Part shown: positions 1-8,690 of the stretch, one piece after another | Position numbering within the stretch: position 1 is the stretch's first letter | Layout of the letters: the number at the start of each line of letters is the position of its first letter | NCBI GenBank assembly: GCA_002085445.1 | Contig: NBMI01000019.1 | Span: 1 to 64,000 of the forward strand | Direction: 5' to 3' | Length of the DNA stretch: 64,000 nt | Origin: Candidatus Parabeggiatoa sp. nov. 2 | GTDB taxonomy: Bacteria > Pseudomonadota > Gammaproteobacteria > Beggiatoales > Beggiatoaceae | Translations under genes and position numbers: made by a program | Notes under the pieces: generated by a model | Told to the model about the DNA's origin: nothing | Database searches by the model: none | The model's input: only the letters and a program-made list of their open reading frames with translations

Positions 1-143
1 CACTGGTTGCCATAGGCGGCATTACGCCGGACAATGGCGCTGAACTCATCAAAGCCGGCGCAGATTGTTTGGCGGTGATACATGGTTTATTTGGACAAGC
101 GGATGTTACCGCGGCCGCTCAACGTTTTGCACAATTATTTTGA
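1..143 (+). CDS. thiE: Thiamine-phosphate synthase, C-terminal end (partial)
   Basis: Reading from base 3, the open frame ends in TGA at 141-143 and gives about 46 residues. It includes the segment AIGGITPDNGAELIKAGAD followed by an LAVIHGLF stretch. This is the phosphate-binding end of the ThiE TIM barrel, which joins the HMP-PP and thiazole-phosphate moieties in thiamine synthesis. The 5' part lies outside the window. A thiE gene just upstream of hemL is a common gammaproteobacterial order and supports the call. Confidence 0.85.
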   Translation, partial: LVAIGGITPDNGAELIKAGADCLAVIHGLFGQADVTAAAQRFAQLF

Positions 144-438
144 CTACCCTCATCCGTCCAATATTTCTCTTGGACGAGTCCAGAAAATGGCGAAATTTCG
201 TCAGAAAAAGGCTCATAATCTTACGAAAAAGGGTATGGAACCCCCCCGATCCCTCAATAATGCGTTAACTGAAATGCAACGAAAGCCAAAATACGTCGCT
301 TAAGCATTGCCCAGATCCCTTCATTCGCATGGATGGGGAGCGATATTAGAGTTTATACCTATTTAACATAAGTGATTGATTTTATTGCAATCAATAAAAG
401 AGTGATTCTAAATAAATCAATGAGTTACATTAAATCGG

Positions 439-463
439 TATAATGTCTCTTATTTAAGGAGAC
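439..463 (+). promoter_or_regulatory. Probable hemL promoter -10 box and ribosome binding site
   Basis: TATAAT at 439-444 is a perfect -10 hexamer; the matching -35 region is weak. AAGGAG at 457-462 is a good Shine-Dalgarno sequence just before the ATG at 467. A small inverted repeat, TTGATT...AATCAA at about 371-391, sits upstream. The rest of 144-438 shows no convincing gene. Confidence 0.55.
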
Positions 464-466
464 TGC

Positions 467-1515
467 ATGACTACTTCCCATCAACATTTTATCGCCGCCC
501 AACAACACATCCCCGGGGGTGTCAACTCGCCAGTCCGCGCTTTTAAAGGCGTACTCACCCAGCGGTCGTTAAAGCGGTGCAAGACACCGCCGCAAATGGC
601 CTACGATTAGCACGGGGCTACACAAAACGCGATAAAATTGTTAAATTTACCGGCGGCTATCATGGACACGTCGATTCGTTATTAGTCAAAGCCGGCTCCG
701 GTGTCCTCACACTTGGTTTACCTAACAGCCCGGGCGTACCAGCGTCCTTGGCTGAACACACCTTAACCTTAAATTACAATGACATAGAACAAGTTAAAAC
801 CGTTTTTGCGGAAATGGGGTCACAAATTGCCGCTATCATTGTCGAACCGGTGGCCGGCAATATGAATTGTGTGCCCCCCGTGCCCGGCTTTTTACAAGGC
901 CTGCGTGACGTGTGTGATGAATACGGCAGCGTGTTGATTTTTGATGAAGTGATGACTGGCTTTAGAGTGGCGTTGGGTGGCGCACAAACTTATTATAATG
1001 TCAAACCAGATCTCAGCACACTTGGCAAAGTCATCGGCGGCGGGATGCCGGTCGGCGCATTTGGCGGCCGGCGCGACATTATGCAACACATTGCCCCGTT
1101 GGGACCCGTTTATCAGGCCGGCACTTTATCAGGTAATCCCGTGGCAATGGCGGCCGGGGTTGCCACGTTAGAAATCATCTCTCAACCCAACTTCTACGAG
1201 GAATTGAGTGCCAAAACGGCAAAATTTATCACACATATGTTGGCACTCGCTAAAGCCGCCAATATTCATACCACGGGCGTATCGGTGGGCGGAATGTTTG
1301 GCTTATTTTTCACGACGGCCGAGAGAGTTGTGAATTTTGAGCAAGTGAGTGCCTGTGATGTAGAACGGTTTAAAAAATTCTTTCACGGCATGTTAGAAAA
1401 GGGCATTTATTTAGCACCGTCCGCTTTTGAAGCCGGATTTGTGTCCTCGGCTCACAGTGAACCGGACATTGAGGCCACTTTAAGCGCCGCTGAACAGGTT
1501 TTTGCGAGTTTGTAG
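467..1515 (+). pseudogene. hemL: Glutamate-1-semialdehyde 2,1-aminomutase with two internal deletions and a frame change
   Basis: HemL converts glutamate-1-semialdehyde to 5-aminolevulinate for heme synthesis, using PLP. The first 28 or so codons from ATG 467 match the N terminus ([15 protein letters not shown]). The frame then changes at about 560, and the sequence resumes at [16 protein letters not shown]. Compared with the roughly 426-residue family, about 37 residues are missing at this junction. About 40 more are missing between NGL and [11 protein letters not shown], including the SGTEATMSA PLP-phosphate loop. The remainder is well conserved to the stop, including the PLP lysine region [13 protein letters not shown] strong SD precedes the ATG. 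As written, this gene cannot encode an active enzyme; an assembly error or a functional copy elsewhere is possible. Confidence 0.85.
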
Positions 1516-1740
1516 GTTGGCAAGCTGAAGGGGTTGGCGTTTTTTTTTCAAACCGATTTGGAGCGCAGTTGTTGAGAGAAACCAAGGATAGAATTGATTC
1601 TTGGTTTATCATCACTATTTTTTGGGGCACTACCGATTTTTTATTTTCAAACCAAAAATCGTCACTCAAAAATCCTGATTGTCACGAATTTTGGGGATGG
1701 CTTAAAAATCAACCTCTTATGAGGGCGCGGACACTCTTAT

Positions 1741-1853
1741 GACTTACGCATTGACAAAAGGAATTAATGAACGTATTCAGTTAGTTACCTCTAATAGGCC
1801 TAGGCCATTTAAATAAATAAAATTAATTGGTTAGTTGCCTGAGTGCGTAAGTC
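1741..1853. repeat. Short inverted-repeat element with GACTTACGCA ends
   Basis: GACTTACGCA at 1741-1750 is matched by TGCGTAAGTC at 1844-1853, enclosing about 93 bp with no coding potential. The arrangement resembles a tiny MITE or IS remnant. No other copy was noticed in the window, so mobility is only inferred. Confidence 0.35.
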
Positions 1854-1888
1854 CTAACTCCTAAATCGGGTACCAATTTGAGTTTGAT

Positions 1889-2010
1889 AATGCGAATTAA
1901 GGGTTGAATTGAATCATAAAATAAAAACGTATTTATTGAAAGTTATTTTATAAGTCTTTTTTTTGCGGAGCAAAATATTCATTTTTCATTTTTCATTCTT
2001 AATTCGCATT
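1889..2010. mobile_element. MITE-like element, ATGCGAATTAAG family, copy 1
   Basis: A 122-bp element begins with AATGCGAATTAAG and ends with the exact inverse CTTAATTCGCATT. The interior is AT-rich, non-coding and contains a run of CATTTTT heptamers. Two more copies of nearly the same length lie at 37988-38109 and 42406-42528. The latter two share interior words such as TTATTTTATAAGTC or TTATAACTCATTGA. It overlaps the region just before the Panacea-domain gene. Confidence 0.75.
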
Positions 2011-2116
2011 GATAAATCCCCCAATAGCCTTTTTAAAAGGGCTGGATTTGTTTCTTGCCTCCCCTTTCATCCGTTATTACGAGCAAAAATCCTTTCATCA
2101 AAACCAGCAAAGCAAT

Positions 2117-2650
2117 ATGAGACATCCATTTGTGTTTAAAACCGAAAAATCAGTAGAAGCCATTTTATATATTGCACAAAATGTTGAGCAACCGACCTTT
2201 CATCGCATTTCCAAGATGATGTATTTTGCTGACAAAGTGCATTTGGAAAAATATGGGCGTTTCATTTGCGGTGACAGTTACGTGGCAATGAAACACGGCC
2301 CGGTTCCAAGTTGCACTTATGATATTTTAAAAGTAGCGAGTGGCGACGGTTTTGCTCTGATGTCTGACGTCAACCCCGCTAAAAAGGCGTTTATCGTTGT
2401 TGATAAGTTTCTGGTTAAACCACTTCGCGCCGCCCAGTTGGATTATTTCAGTGAATCTGATTTGGAGTGTCTGGACAACGCTCTTAAAAATTACGGACAT
2501 TTGTCGTTTGGGCAGTTGACCGATTTAAGTCACGACAAGGCTTGGCAAGCGGTTGATGAAAACGACCATATTGACATCGAACAAATTGTGGCGACTTTGA
2601 CAAATACTGAGAATTTACTAGACTTGCTGCGTGAACCTTGCCCCGGCTAA
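2117..2650 (+). CDS. Panacea (DUF4065/SocA-like) domain protein
   Basis: The product is about 177 residues from the ATG at 2117. An upstream in-frame ATG at 2009 lies inside a repeat element and adds an implausible leader, so the later start is preferred. The block AILYIAQNVEQPTFHRISKM, then MMYFADKVHLEKYGRF and MKHGPVPSCTYDILK, is the conserved core of Panacea proteins. Many of these act as antitoxins of two-gene toxin-antitoxin systems. No toxin-like partner is evident on either side, so the gene may be an orphan or a general regulator. A second, shorter Panacea gene lies at 28315-28791. The SD is weak. Confidence 0.7.
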   Translation: MRHPFVFKTEKSVEAILYIAQNVEQPTFHRISKMMYFADKVHLEKYGRFICGDSYVAMKHGPVPSCTYDILKVASGDGFALMSDVNPAKKAFIVVDKFLVKPLRAAQLDYFSESDLECLDNALKNYGHLSFGQLTDLSHDKAWQAVDENDHIDIEQIVATLTNTENLLDLLREPCPG

Positions 2651-2933
2651 TGCAGTGGCGGCTATTTAAGGCTAAGCTTGGAACAGATATTGAATAGATT
2701 TTGTTTTAAGAATTTTATTCTCAGCCCAAAAACATTCTGGGAAAGGTGGGATATGAAAGCGAATGAAAAATGAAAAGCTTTGCGGCGATTAACCGTTAAG
2801 GTTTTGAGACCAATTTATACTCTTACTTAAAAACGCCAAAACTACCAAAAAATAGTAGAATTATTTATGTGAAATAGGGGTAAGCTCCCCACATCACAGA
2901 TAATTATCTGTGACTCTATGTATTTAGAGCACT

Positions 2934-2966
2934 AAAAATCCGATGTCTTAAAGACATCGGATTTTT
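2934..2966. terminator. ATCCGATGTC-type hairpin with T-run
   Basis: AAAAATCCGATGTCTT is followed directly by its inverse AAGACATCGGATTTTTT, a long perfect stem that could end transcription in either direction. It belongs to a family of ATCCGA...TCGGAT hairpins seen at 4600-4629, 7814-7844, 15887-15915, 58233-58251 and 62005-62036, so it may be a dispersed repeat co-opted as a terminator. The stretch 2651-2933 holds nothing else recognisable except a small palindrome at 2895-2912. Confidence 0.6.
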
Positions 2967-3158
2967 TAAAAGTATAAATTTCAGTTTTTCAGTTCAATAC
3001 TCGCATTAACACTTTTGATAAGTATTTGTATCGCTATGTTTTTAATGACTTATGTAAGAATCACTTACCAAAACTCGCTTACCAAAGGAGTGTCCAAATA
3101 CAAAGGGCTCACATTATAAGTCAATAGTTCAAACACTTCAGTTCTTATGTGAAAAATG

Positions 3159-3265
3159 TGCTTGTAGGTGTCATGCTTATGGCATGAGTCTACAAGCATT
3201 TATCGATGACATTCTAAACAAGCCGCGAGTAATGGTTTTATTCATATACTCGCGGCTTTTTTTTT
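3159..3265 (+). ncRNA. Candidate structured small RNA ending in a strong intrinsic terminator
   Basis: Two successive hairpins lie in a region with no open reading frame. The first, 3159-3198, pairs TGCTTGTAG with CTACAAGCA and has an inner TCATGC/GCATGA stem. The second, 3220-3265, pairs AAGCCGCGAGTA with TACTCGCGGCTT and runs into nine T residues, a textbook rho-independent terminator. No protein gene precedes it on the plus strand within 500 bp, so it may terminate an RNA gene beginning somewhere in 2990-3150. I do not recognise a known RNA family. The promoter and the 5' end are not defined. Confidence 0.4.
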
Positions 3266-3288
3266 GCTTATATCTTATCGCTTTCTAG

Positions 3289-3588
3289 ATAGCAATTCTA
3301 TTGACAACTATTGACATGTCAACAAATGAGTCAACACTATTAATAGAAGTGAATGCTACGCAAAAGTACAGCGAAGCGAATTAAGCGTAGTAGGGAGTAT
3401 CAGCCCTTTATCTCCTCGCCTAATGAAAGCTTGGAGTTACTTGAATGCTTGAGTATCCATTTTTTTTGACGTGGAAGGCTAACCACCTCAAGCAACCCAT
3501 CTGTTACTTTAAAAAGTAAAAATGTCAAGTTTTTTTATATAATGTCCAGTCAATATCAATAGTTATCAATAGTTTTGGCCCGACTATA
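3289..3588. mobile_element. About 300-bp terminal-inverted-repeat element, copy 1
   Basis: It starts ATAGCAATTCTATTGACAAC and ends with a block whose reverse complement resembles the start (ATCAATAGTTATCAATAG). A second copy at 6105-6377 shares the ends and interior words such as GGGAGTATCAGCCCTTTATC and AATGTCCAG. The interior has no credible gene, so it is a non-autonomous element. Between 3589 and 3790 I see only a 10-bp inverted repeat, TGTGGCATTT...AAATGCCACA, at about 3719-3780. Confidence 0.65.
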
Positions 3589-3790
3589 TTGTACGAAGCG
3601 TACTTGAATTTCGTAAGCGTGTGAGAAATCTTTTTTCTTTGTAGAAATAGGATTTCTGCTCCAGCTTTGGATTTGAACTAACAGCTACAGGCGTATAGTA
3701 AGTGCTTGGACAAAAGTTTTGTGGCATTTGAACCGGCTTTTTTTTCAACTCTATGACTTGAGTGTTATCGAAATGCCACAGAATTTATGT

Positions 3791-3947
3791 CTAGCTGCCT
3801 GTCGGAGAAATCGTTCCCTCACTTAAAACCGGGGAAATTAGAGCAAATTTTCGAGGATTTTAGGGCCCAAAAACTCATTGCCCTATCCCCTCTTTTAGCA
3901 AAACGGGGATTAAACCGCCTAAAATTGTTTTTCCGACAGGCAGCTAG
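3791..3947. mobile_element. 157-bp MITE with CTAGCTGCCTGTCGGA ends
   Basis: CTAGCTGCCTGTCGGAGAAA at the left end is matched by TTTTTCCGACAGGCAGCTAG at the right end, with one mismatch over 20 bp. The interior is non-coding and GC-richer than its surroundings. The terminal CTAG on both sides could be part of the repeat or a target-site duplication. Confidence 0.7.
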
Positions 3948-3974
3948 GCACTTATTATTTTAATAGAGGTTTTT

Positions 3975-4317
3975 ATGACAACACAGAGGTACATTCTGGA
4001 AAATATCCTGCCGTGGCAGGTACTTCGCTTATTTTGCAAATTTACGACACCACCGAAAAATAAACACATGCTTATAGTAGGAGTTGAGCCACGCCCGTTA
4101 CTTTTGATGGTGAATTCTCAAATACACCCATATAGTCTGCACGACTTTTTCATTGGATGAGATTGTGACTCAAATACATGCCGATGGGCGACGGATTAGG
4201 GGATTTATCAGTGAACAGGCGCAAGAGCAAGTGATTGCAGCCATTAAATTTTGCCCAGTATTGGAAAAACAGTATAAAAATATGATACTTGCTGAAGTTG
4301 CTGAATTAGAACTCTAA
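3975..4317 (+). pseudogene. Broken hypothetical gene, possibly of a PemK/MazF-like type
   Basis: The first frame from ATG 3975 gives 61 residues, including WQVLRLFCKFTTPPKNKHML and LLLMVNSQIHPY. After about 4150 the reading continues in another frame as SLDEIVTQIHADGRRIRGF through to EVAELEL and a TAA at 4315-4317. The two halves look like the ends of one protein that has lost its middle and gained a frameshift. From memory it resembles small cyanobacterial or Thiotrichaceae proteins that handle invading DNA or act as toxins, but I cannot name the family with confidence. Confidence 0.4.
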
Positions 4318-4318
4318 G

Positions 4319-4482
4319 TATTGGTAATTGGTAATTGGTAATTGGTAATTGGTAATTGGTAATTGGTAATTTAATATTATGGCTCCCATTACTGATTACC
4401 TGTTACCAATTTTCCATTGTCCATTACCCATTACCCGATTTTATGGTACGCTATATTAATGACAAATGACAAATGACAAATG
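4319..4482. repeat. Two heptanucleotide tandem arrays (ATTGGTA and ATGACAA)
   Basis: ATTGGTA repeats about seven times at 4320-4372. ATGACAA repeats about three and a half times at 4457-4482. Between and beyond them, CATTACCCGATTTT plus TGGTACGCTAT occurs twice (about 4427-4453 and 4698-4727). The remainder to 4780 holds an ATCCGA-type hairpin at 4600-4629 and no gene. Confidence 0.75.
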
Positions 4483-4780
4483 AATATATTCATTATAAGT
4501 CTATCATTTTACAGGGAATTTAATCACATTTTCACGGATTTTTCCTTAAGTTAAGTGGGTAAACAAAAGTCATAACGAGCGGTAATAGTTTGCCGAAAAA
4601 AATCAGATTTCTTCAAGAAATCGGATTTCTCTTTTGCCCGAAAAAAGGTGCCTGAAAAACTTTTGCCAATAATTCATTTTTCAGGCTTCATTCCATTACT
4701 CATTACCCGATTTTCTGGTACGCTATCCGTCTAAAAAAATTTCTCACCTCTTTCAGCCACTCGGATTAAAACTTATAAAA

Positions 4781-5752
4781 ATGATGGATATTGCTGCTAT
4801 CCAAACTTTAATTAGTTACGATATGCAAGCCGTCAATGCTTTGATTCTGAAACGTTTACGTTCTGATGTAGCATTGGTAAATCAACTGGGACACTATATT
4901 ATTAATAGTGGTGGTAAACGCTTGCGCCCAATGTTATTGTTATTAAGTGCCCGTGCCTTTGGTTATCAAGGAACACATCATATTAATTTAGCGGCTATCG
5001 TTGAATTTATTCATACGGCCACTTTGCTGCATGATGATGTGGTTGATGCCTCACAATTGCGACGTGGGCAACAGACAGCCAATAGTGTCTGGGGTAATGA
5101 AGCCAGTGTGTTGGTGGGGGATTTTCTGTATTCGCGGGCTTTTCAAATGATGGTTGAAGTCAACAATATGCGAGTCATGGAAATTCTTTCGGATGCCACC
5201 AATATCATTGCTGAAGGAGAAGTGTTACAATTACTTAATTGCCACGAACCCGACACGAGCGAAGCGGATTATCTGCGAGTGATACGCTCAAAAACCGCAA
5301 AACTATTTGAAGCGGCCGCTCAATTGGGGGCAGTTATCAGTGAACAACCGAGCGAATCTGCGCAAGCGATGGCGAAATATGGGGCACATTTGGGCACGGC
5401 CTTTCAATTAATTGATGATGTGTTAGACTATAGTGCTACGGCTTCTGAAATGGGTAAAAATGTCGGTGATGACCTTGCAGAAGGTAAGCCTACTTTGCCG
5501 CTGATTTATGCACTCAAACATGGCACACCCGCCCAACAGCAAATATTACGTGAGGCGATTTCAAAGGGTGGCAAAGAATTTATCACCGATGTGATCGATT
5601 CTCTTGAATCGACTGACGCAATAGGATATACTGCTCACGCTGCTCAGAAAGAAGCGGACATGGCAATCGCGGCGTTGACAGGATTACCCTCTTCGTATTA
5701 TACTGATGCACTTTATGCGCTTGCCAAGTTTTCCGTCAATCGCAGTTATTAA
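4781..5752 (+). CDS. ispB: Octaprenyl diphosphate synthase
   Basis: This trans-isoprenyl diphosphate synthase extends farnesyl-PP with isopentenyl-PP to make the ubiquinone side chain. At 323 residues it equals the usual IspB length. The first aspartate-rich motif LLHDDVVDASQLRRG lies at residues 83-97 and the second, LIDDVLDYS, at about 210-218. GGKRLRP near residue 45 is the substrate-binding lysine/arginine segment. Chain-length specificity (octaprenyl versus another length) cannot be read from sequence alone. The gene appears monocistronic; tRNA-Pro follows 125 bp downstream. A foldback of TTTTCA words lies at 5774-5866. Confidence 0.9.
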   Translation: MMDIAAIQTLISYDMQAVNALILKRLRSDVALVNQLGHYIINSGGKRLRPMLLLLSARAFGYQGTHHINLAAIVEFIHTATLLHDDVVDASQLRRGQQTANSVWGNEASVLVGDFLYSRAFQMMVEVNNMRVMEILSDATNIIAEGEVLQLLNCHEPDTSEADYLRVIRSKTAKLFEAAAQLGAVISEQPSESAQAMAKYGAHLGTAFQLIDDVLDYSATASEMGKNVGDDLAEGKPTLPLIYALKHGTPAQQQILREAISKGGKEFITDVIDSLESTDAIGYTAHAAQKEADMAIAALTGLPSSYYTDALYALAKFSVNRSY

Positions 5753-5877
5753 TTATACGGAACGTCACTTCAAAACAGTGAAAATGAAAATGGGCCAATA
5801 AGTGATTAAATTGTTTGTAAAATTAGTAGCTTATAAATCACATTTTCATTTTTCATTTTTCACTAGTATAAAACCGT

Positions 5878-5954
5878 CGGGGTGTAGCTCAGCCTGGTAG
5901 AGCATTGTCTTCGGGAGGCAAGGGCCGGAGGTTCGAATCCTCTCACCCCGACCA
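5878..5954 (+). tRNA. tRNA-Pro (anticodon CGG)
   Basis: The 77-nt sequence folds as a cloverleaf. The acceptor stem is CGGGGTG/CACCCCG, followed by the encoded ACCA. The D arm is GCTC/GAGC. The anticodon stem is TTGTC/GGCAA with loop TTCGGGA, so the anticodon is CGG. The T arm is GGAGG TTCGAAT CCTCT. It reads proline CCG codons. Confidence 0.95.
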
Positions 5955-5960
5955 TTTTTT

Positions 5961-5991
5961 TCTTGTCTGGCTCTTCAGTCAGACAATTTTT
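5961..5991 (+). terminator. Terminator after tRNA-Pro
   Basis: TTGTCTG pairs with CAGACAA around a short loop and is followed by five T residues. It lies directly downstream of the tRNA 3' end, where a T-run is already present. Confidence 0.65.
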
Positions 5992-6104
5992 CCATTTTGT
6001 CCAACCAATCTCCTCACTCTGTCTAACCAATCTCCTCGCTTTCGTGCATAAGTCGCACGCTGGCATTCCGTCAAAAAACTTATCTAAATTAAAACCCATT
6101 AGAG

Positions 6105-6377
6105 ATAGCAATTCTATTGATAACTATTGACATGCTTACCTTTATGGGTAATTCAACACATAAGCGAATTGCGGGAGTATCAGCCCTTTATCCCCTCGCC
6201 TAATGATCGCTACGGGTAACATTAATGCTTGAGAGTCCATTTTTTTGACTTGCAAAGGCTAACCACATCAAGCGCCCTTATGCTACTTCAAAAATAACAA
6301 AATGTAAATTTTTTATATTTTTTTTAGATAATGTCCAGCCAATATCAATAGTTATCAATCGTTTTGGGCCGACTATA
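6105..6377. mobile_element. About 275-bp terminal-inverted-repeat element, copy 2
   Basis: This is the second copy of the element at 3289-3588. It shares the start ATAGCAATTCTATTGA, the central GGGAGTATCAGCCCTTTATC and the end CAATATCAATAGTTATCAA. It is shorter, and its left part is rearranged. The stretch 6378-6515 is the leader of the next gene and shows no other feature. Confidence 0.65.
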
Positions 6378-6515
6378 CTAAGCGCCGCCATAAATTGTTG
6401 AGCGGCAAGCGCAAATTGTGAACGAGCGTTTTTTAAGCGAAAAACTGAGTCCTAGTTCGGTGTAAAGTATAAATAAAATAAATCATAAGATCACTAAAAA
6501 AGGTCACCTCTCTTA

Positions 6516-7247
6516 ATGAAGTCAATCATCATCGTTTTTCTCTTGACAATTGGCTTATTGATTGACCAAGAAATTGAATTCTGGGGACAAACCATTGCCA
6601 ATATTTTTATATGGTTATTTTTTTTAGCGTTGTTGAGGAGTGGAAATCGTACCGAGCAAGTCAGCTTAATTCTTTGCGTTCTTTACGCCACCGGCGGTGA
6701 AGTATTTCTATCCTTGGTTTGGGGGCTTTATGAGTATCGCTTGTACAACATCCCTCTCTTTGTACCCCCCGGTCATGCTCTGCTTTTCACGTTAGGCCTT
6801 TTATTGGCACCCAAAACACCCAATTGGATCGTCTGGGTAGTGCCCGCTCTAACCGCGCCCTACCTGATTTTTGCCATTCATGGTGGATTTGATACGATGG
6901 GTGGGATTTTATTTCTGACTTTTTTGATATGTCTTATTTTTGGGAAAGCGAAGAAACTCTACGCCACCATGTTTGTCTTATCTCTGATTTTAGAAATCTA
7001 TGGCACATGGCTTGGGAATTGGACATGGTCAATTGAGGTGCCGTGGCTAGGATTAACCAGCACAAACCCACCTGCAAGTGCCGGTGCTTTTTATTGCCTT
7101 TTGGACTTGCTAGTGGTTTCAACCGTCGCTGCCATTAACTCTCGATCCAATCACCCCTTTTCCAACCTCACCCCTTCCCTAGCCCTCATAACACCCCCCA
7201 GCCCCCCTCAACAAGACTTACCTTTACCCACAAGTCTGGATAATTAA
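6516..7247 (+). CDS. Polytopic membrane protein of unknown function
   Basis: The 243-residue product has about seven hydrophobic segments (for example FLLTIGLLI, IFIWLFFLALL, LLFTLGLLLA, FVLSLILEIYG) and a polar tail rich in Pro and Ser. Conserved-looking polar patches are FVPPGHALLF and LGNWTWSIEVPWLGLTSTNP. I recognise these from uncharacterised bacterial membrane proteins, not from a named family. AGGTCACC 8-15 bp before the ATG is a possible SD. An intrinsic terminator follows at 7313-7350. Confidence 0.65.
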   Translation: MKSIIIVFLLTIGLLIDQEIEFWGQTIANIFIWLFFLALLRSGNRTEQVSLILCVLYATGGEVFLSLVWGLYEYRLYNIPLFVPPGHALLFTLGLLLAPKTPNWIVWVVPALTAPYLIFAIHGGFDTMGGILFLTFLICLIFGKAKKLYATMFVLSLILEIYGTWLGNWTWSIEVPWLGLTSTNPPASAGAFYCLLDLLVVSTVAAINSRSNHPFSNLTPSLALITPPSPPQQDLPLPTSLDN

Positions 7248-7312
7248 TCATTAATTATTAATTGTTAATCATTACATAAGCTATTTAATTCAATCATTTA
7301 GACTTTTTCATT

Positions 7313-7350
7313 AAAACCTCCGAAGTTTAGCAAACCTCGGAGGTTTGTTT
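7313..7350 (+). terminator. Intrinsic terminator after the membrane-protein gene
   Basis: AAACCTCCGA pairs with TCGGAGGTTT around a short loop, followed by GTTTATTTTT. It lies between the membrane-protein gene and the next ATG. Confidence 0.7.
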
Positions 7351-7376
7351 ATTTTTCATATCCCTAATCACTTTTT

Positions 7377-7759
7377 ATGAAAAAGCAAAAAGATTTAAAT
7401 GTTGGCGGAAATGATCCTTGTCCGTGTGGTAGCGGAAAGAATTGCAAAATCCGCCACAAGACAAGATATCTCCAAAATTTCGTTTTGAGCCGGGGAGTTA
7501 CGGTGATATTGGTCATTTCTTCCCATCAATCATCTCTTTAAAACAAGTTGCTCAAAACAAATGGGTTCATCACTTTGTTCTGGTTTGCCTAAATGAACAT
7601 TATAAGGAAGAAAAATCGGCATCTTCACAGGCGGAAGAAGATTTGGATGCCGCTTTCCTACACAAAGAGAAATTAGGCTCGGATTTTGCTGTCGCGGAGT
7701 ACTTGAAAGCCAAAGGATACGTAAGCGTTTCTGATTTCAATATAGTGGGTGGTAGATAA
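7377..7759 (+). pseudogene. SEC-C zinc-motif protein split by a frameshift
   Basis: From ATG 7377 the frame gives MKKQKDLNVGGNDPCPCGSG followed by KNCK, the N-terminal half of a SEC-C zinc motif. Then, at about 7440, the homologous-looking reading switches frame to give the segment from SPKFRFEPGSYGDIGHFFPS to the stop at 7759. Without the shift the protein would be about 127 residues. The second frame alone begins at an internal ATG (7442) and would lack the zinc motif. SEC-C modules bind zinc and are found on SecA and on many small adaptor proteins. Confidence 0.6.
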
Positions 7760-7777
7760 ATTTAGAACTTTATAAAG

Positions 7778-7888
7778 ACTAGTGCAGGAAAGCAGAAATA
7801 TCCAGACCATTGAGAAATCCGATTTTTTCAAAAAATCGGATTTCTTTGACTGAGAGTGGTATGGAAAATTCCGCTATCCTGCACTAGT
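7778..7888. mobile_element. 111-bp foldback element with ACTAGTGCAGGA ends
   Basis: ACTAGTGCAGGAAAGC at the left end is mirrored by GCTATCCTGCACTAGT at the right. An ATCCGA-type hairpin (7814-7844) is nested inside. A diverged relative with a different interior lies at about 54794-54986. Confidence 0.65.
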
Positions 7889-8061
7889 ACATTGTTAATT
7901 TAATTTTGTCGGTTAATGTAGCCACCCAGAGCTTTGCTACCTGGAAGTCAGCGAAGCTAAACCCACCACCCGACACGCTGACAAAGTACTAACGTGAGTT
8001 CGACTTTAAATATCAGTGACTTATATAATTATTAATTATCTCAAATAGTTATTTCTAATTA

Positions 8062-8280
8062 CTGTTAAATCAATCAGTTAAAAACTTTCGCCAACAAGCT
8101 TTACTGCTACTGGTGATTTTTCTTGGTTCTTGTATGTCTTTCCGTCAGCCCTCGCCGGTTGTCAGTGTTCCAGAGCCTGAGTGGAAAAAACAAATAGCAC
8201 TGGCTCAGCAAGCAAACCAACGCCAACAATGCCGCAGCCAATTATTACAACCAAGCACTCAATTTGTAAAAATACCATAA
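8062..8280 (+). pseudogene. Lipoprotein-like fragment
   Basis: An open frame to TAA 8278-8280 encodes LLLLVIFLGSC, a plausible lipoprotein signal with lipobox LGSC, followed by about 45 polar residues including PEPEWKKQIALAQQANQRQQ. No ATG, GTG or TTG begins it after the in-frame stop at 8056-8058, so the 5' end appears lost or uses an unusual start. No family was recognised. The 7889-8061 stretch holds nothing else. Confidence 0.35.
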
Positions 8281-8400
8281 TAACAGATTGACTTTTGAAC
8301 GATGATAGTCATCATTTTTTAGATAATTATAAAGTGTGACCTCCATTTGATGTACTTTTCTTCCAAAGCTTTAGCTTTGGACGGAAATTAGACAACTGAC

Positions 8401-8689
8401 TGTCAATAACCACGTAAATTTTATGGCTAAAGCTCGAAGAACTTTTGAGGGCCATGTTGTCATTTGAGTGACTTCAAATTTGATGACGGCCCTCTTTCGT
8501 TCTACTCTCGATAATAGACTTTTTTTATCTGCTTTGGCTGGCCTTCCGAAACTAAAGCAATTAGACTTAAGTGTCAATAACCCTGTAAATTTTATGGCTA
8601 AAGCTCGAAGAACTTTTGAGGGCCATGTTGTCATTTGAGTGACTTCAAATTTGATGACGGCCCTCTTTCGTTCTACTCTCGATAATAGA
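8401..8689 (+). repeat. 118-bp direct duplication with a GGGCCATG foldback and LRR-like coding trace
   Basis: Positions 8401-8518 and 8572-8689 are near-identical 118-bp copies. Each contains GAGGGCCATGTTGTCATTTG and its mirror GACGGCCCTC, a variant of the GGGCCATG foldback common after 29 kb. Just before the second copy, the reading GLPKLKQLDLSVNNPVNF looks like one leucine-rich repeat, so a gene remnant is embedded here. Confidence 0.6.
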
Positions 8690-8690
8690 A

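Noticed and set aside
1370-1669. 99-codon minus-strand frame overlapping the end of hemL
   Set aside because: It is a shadow on the opposite strand of the conserved HemL C terminus.
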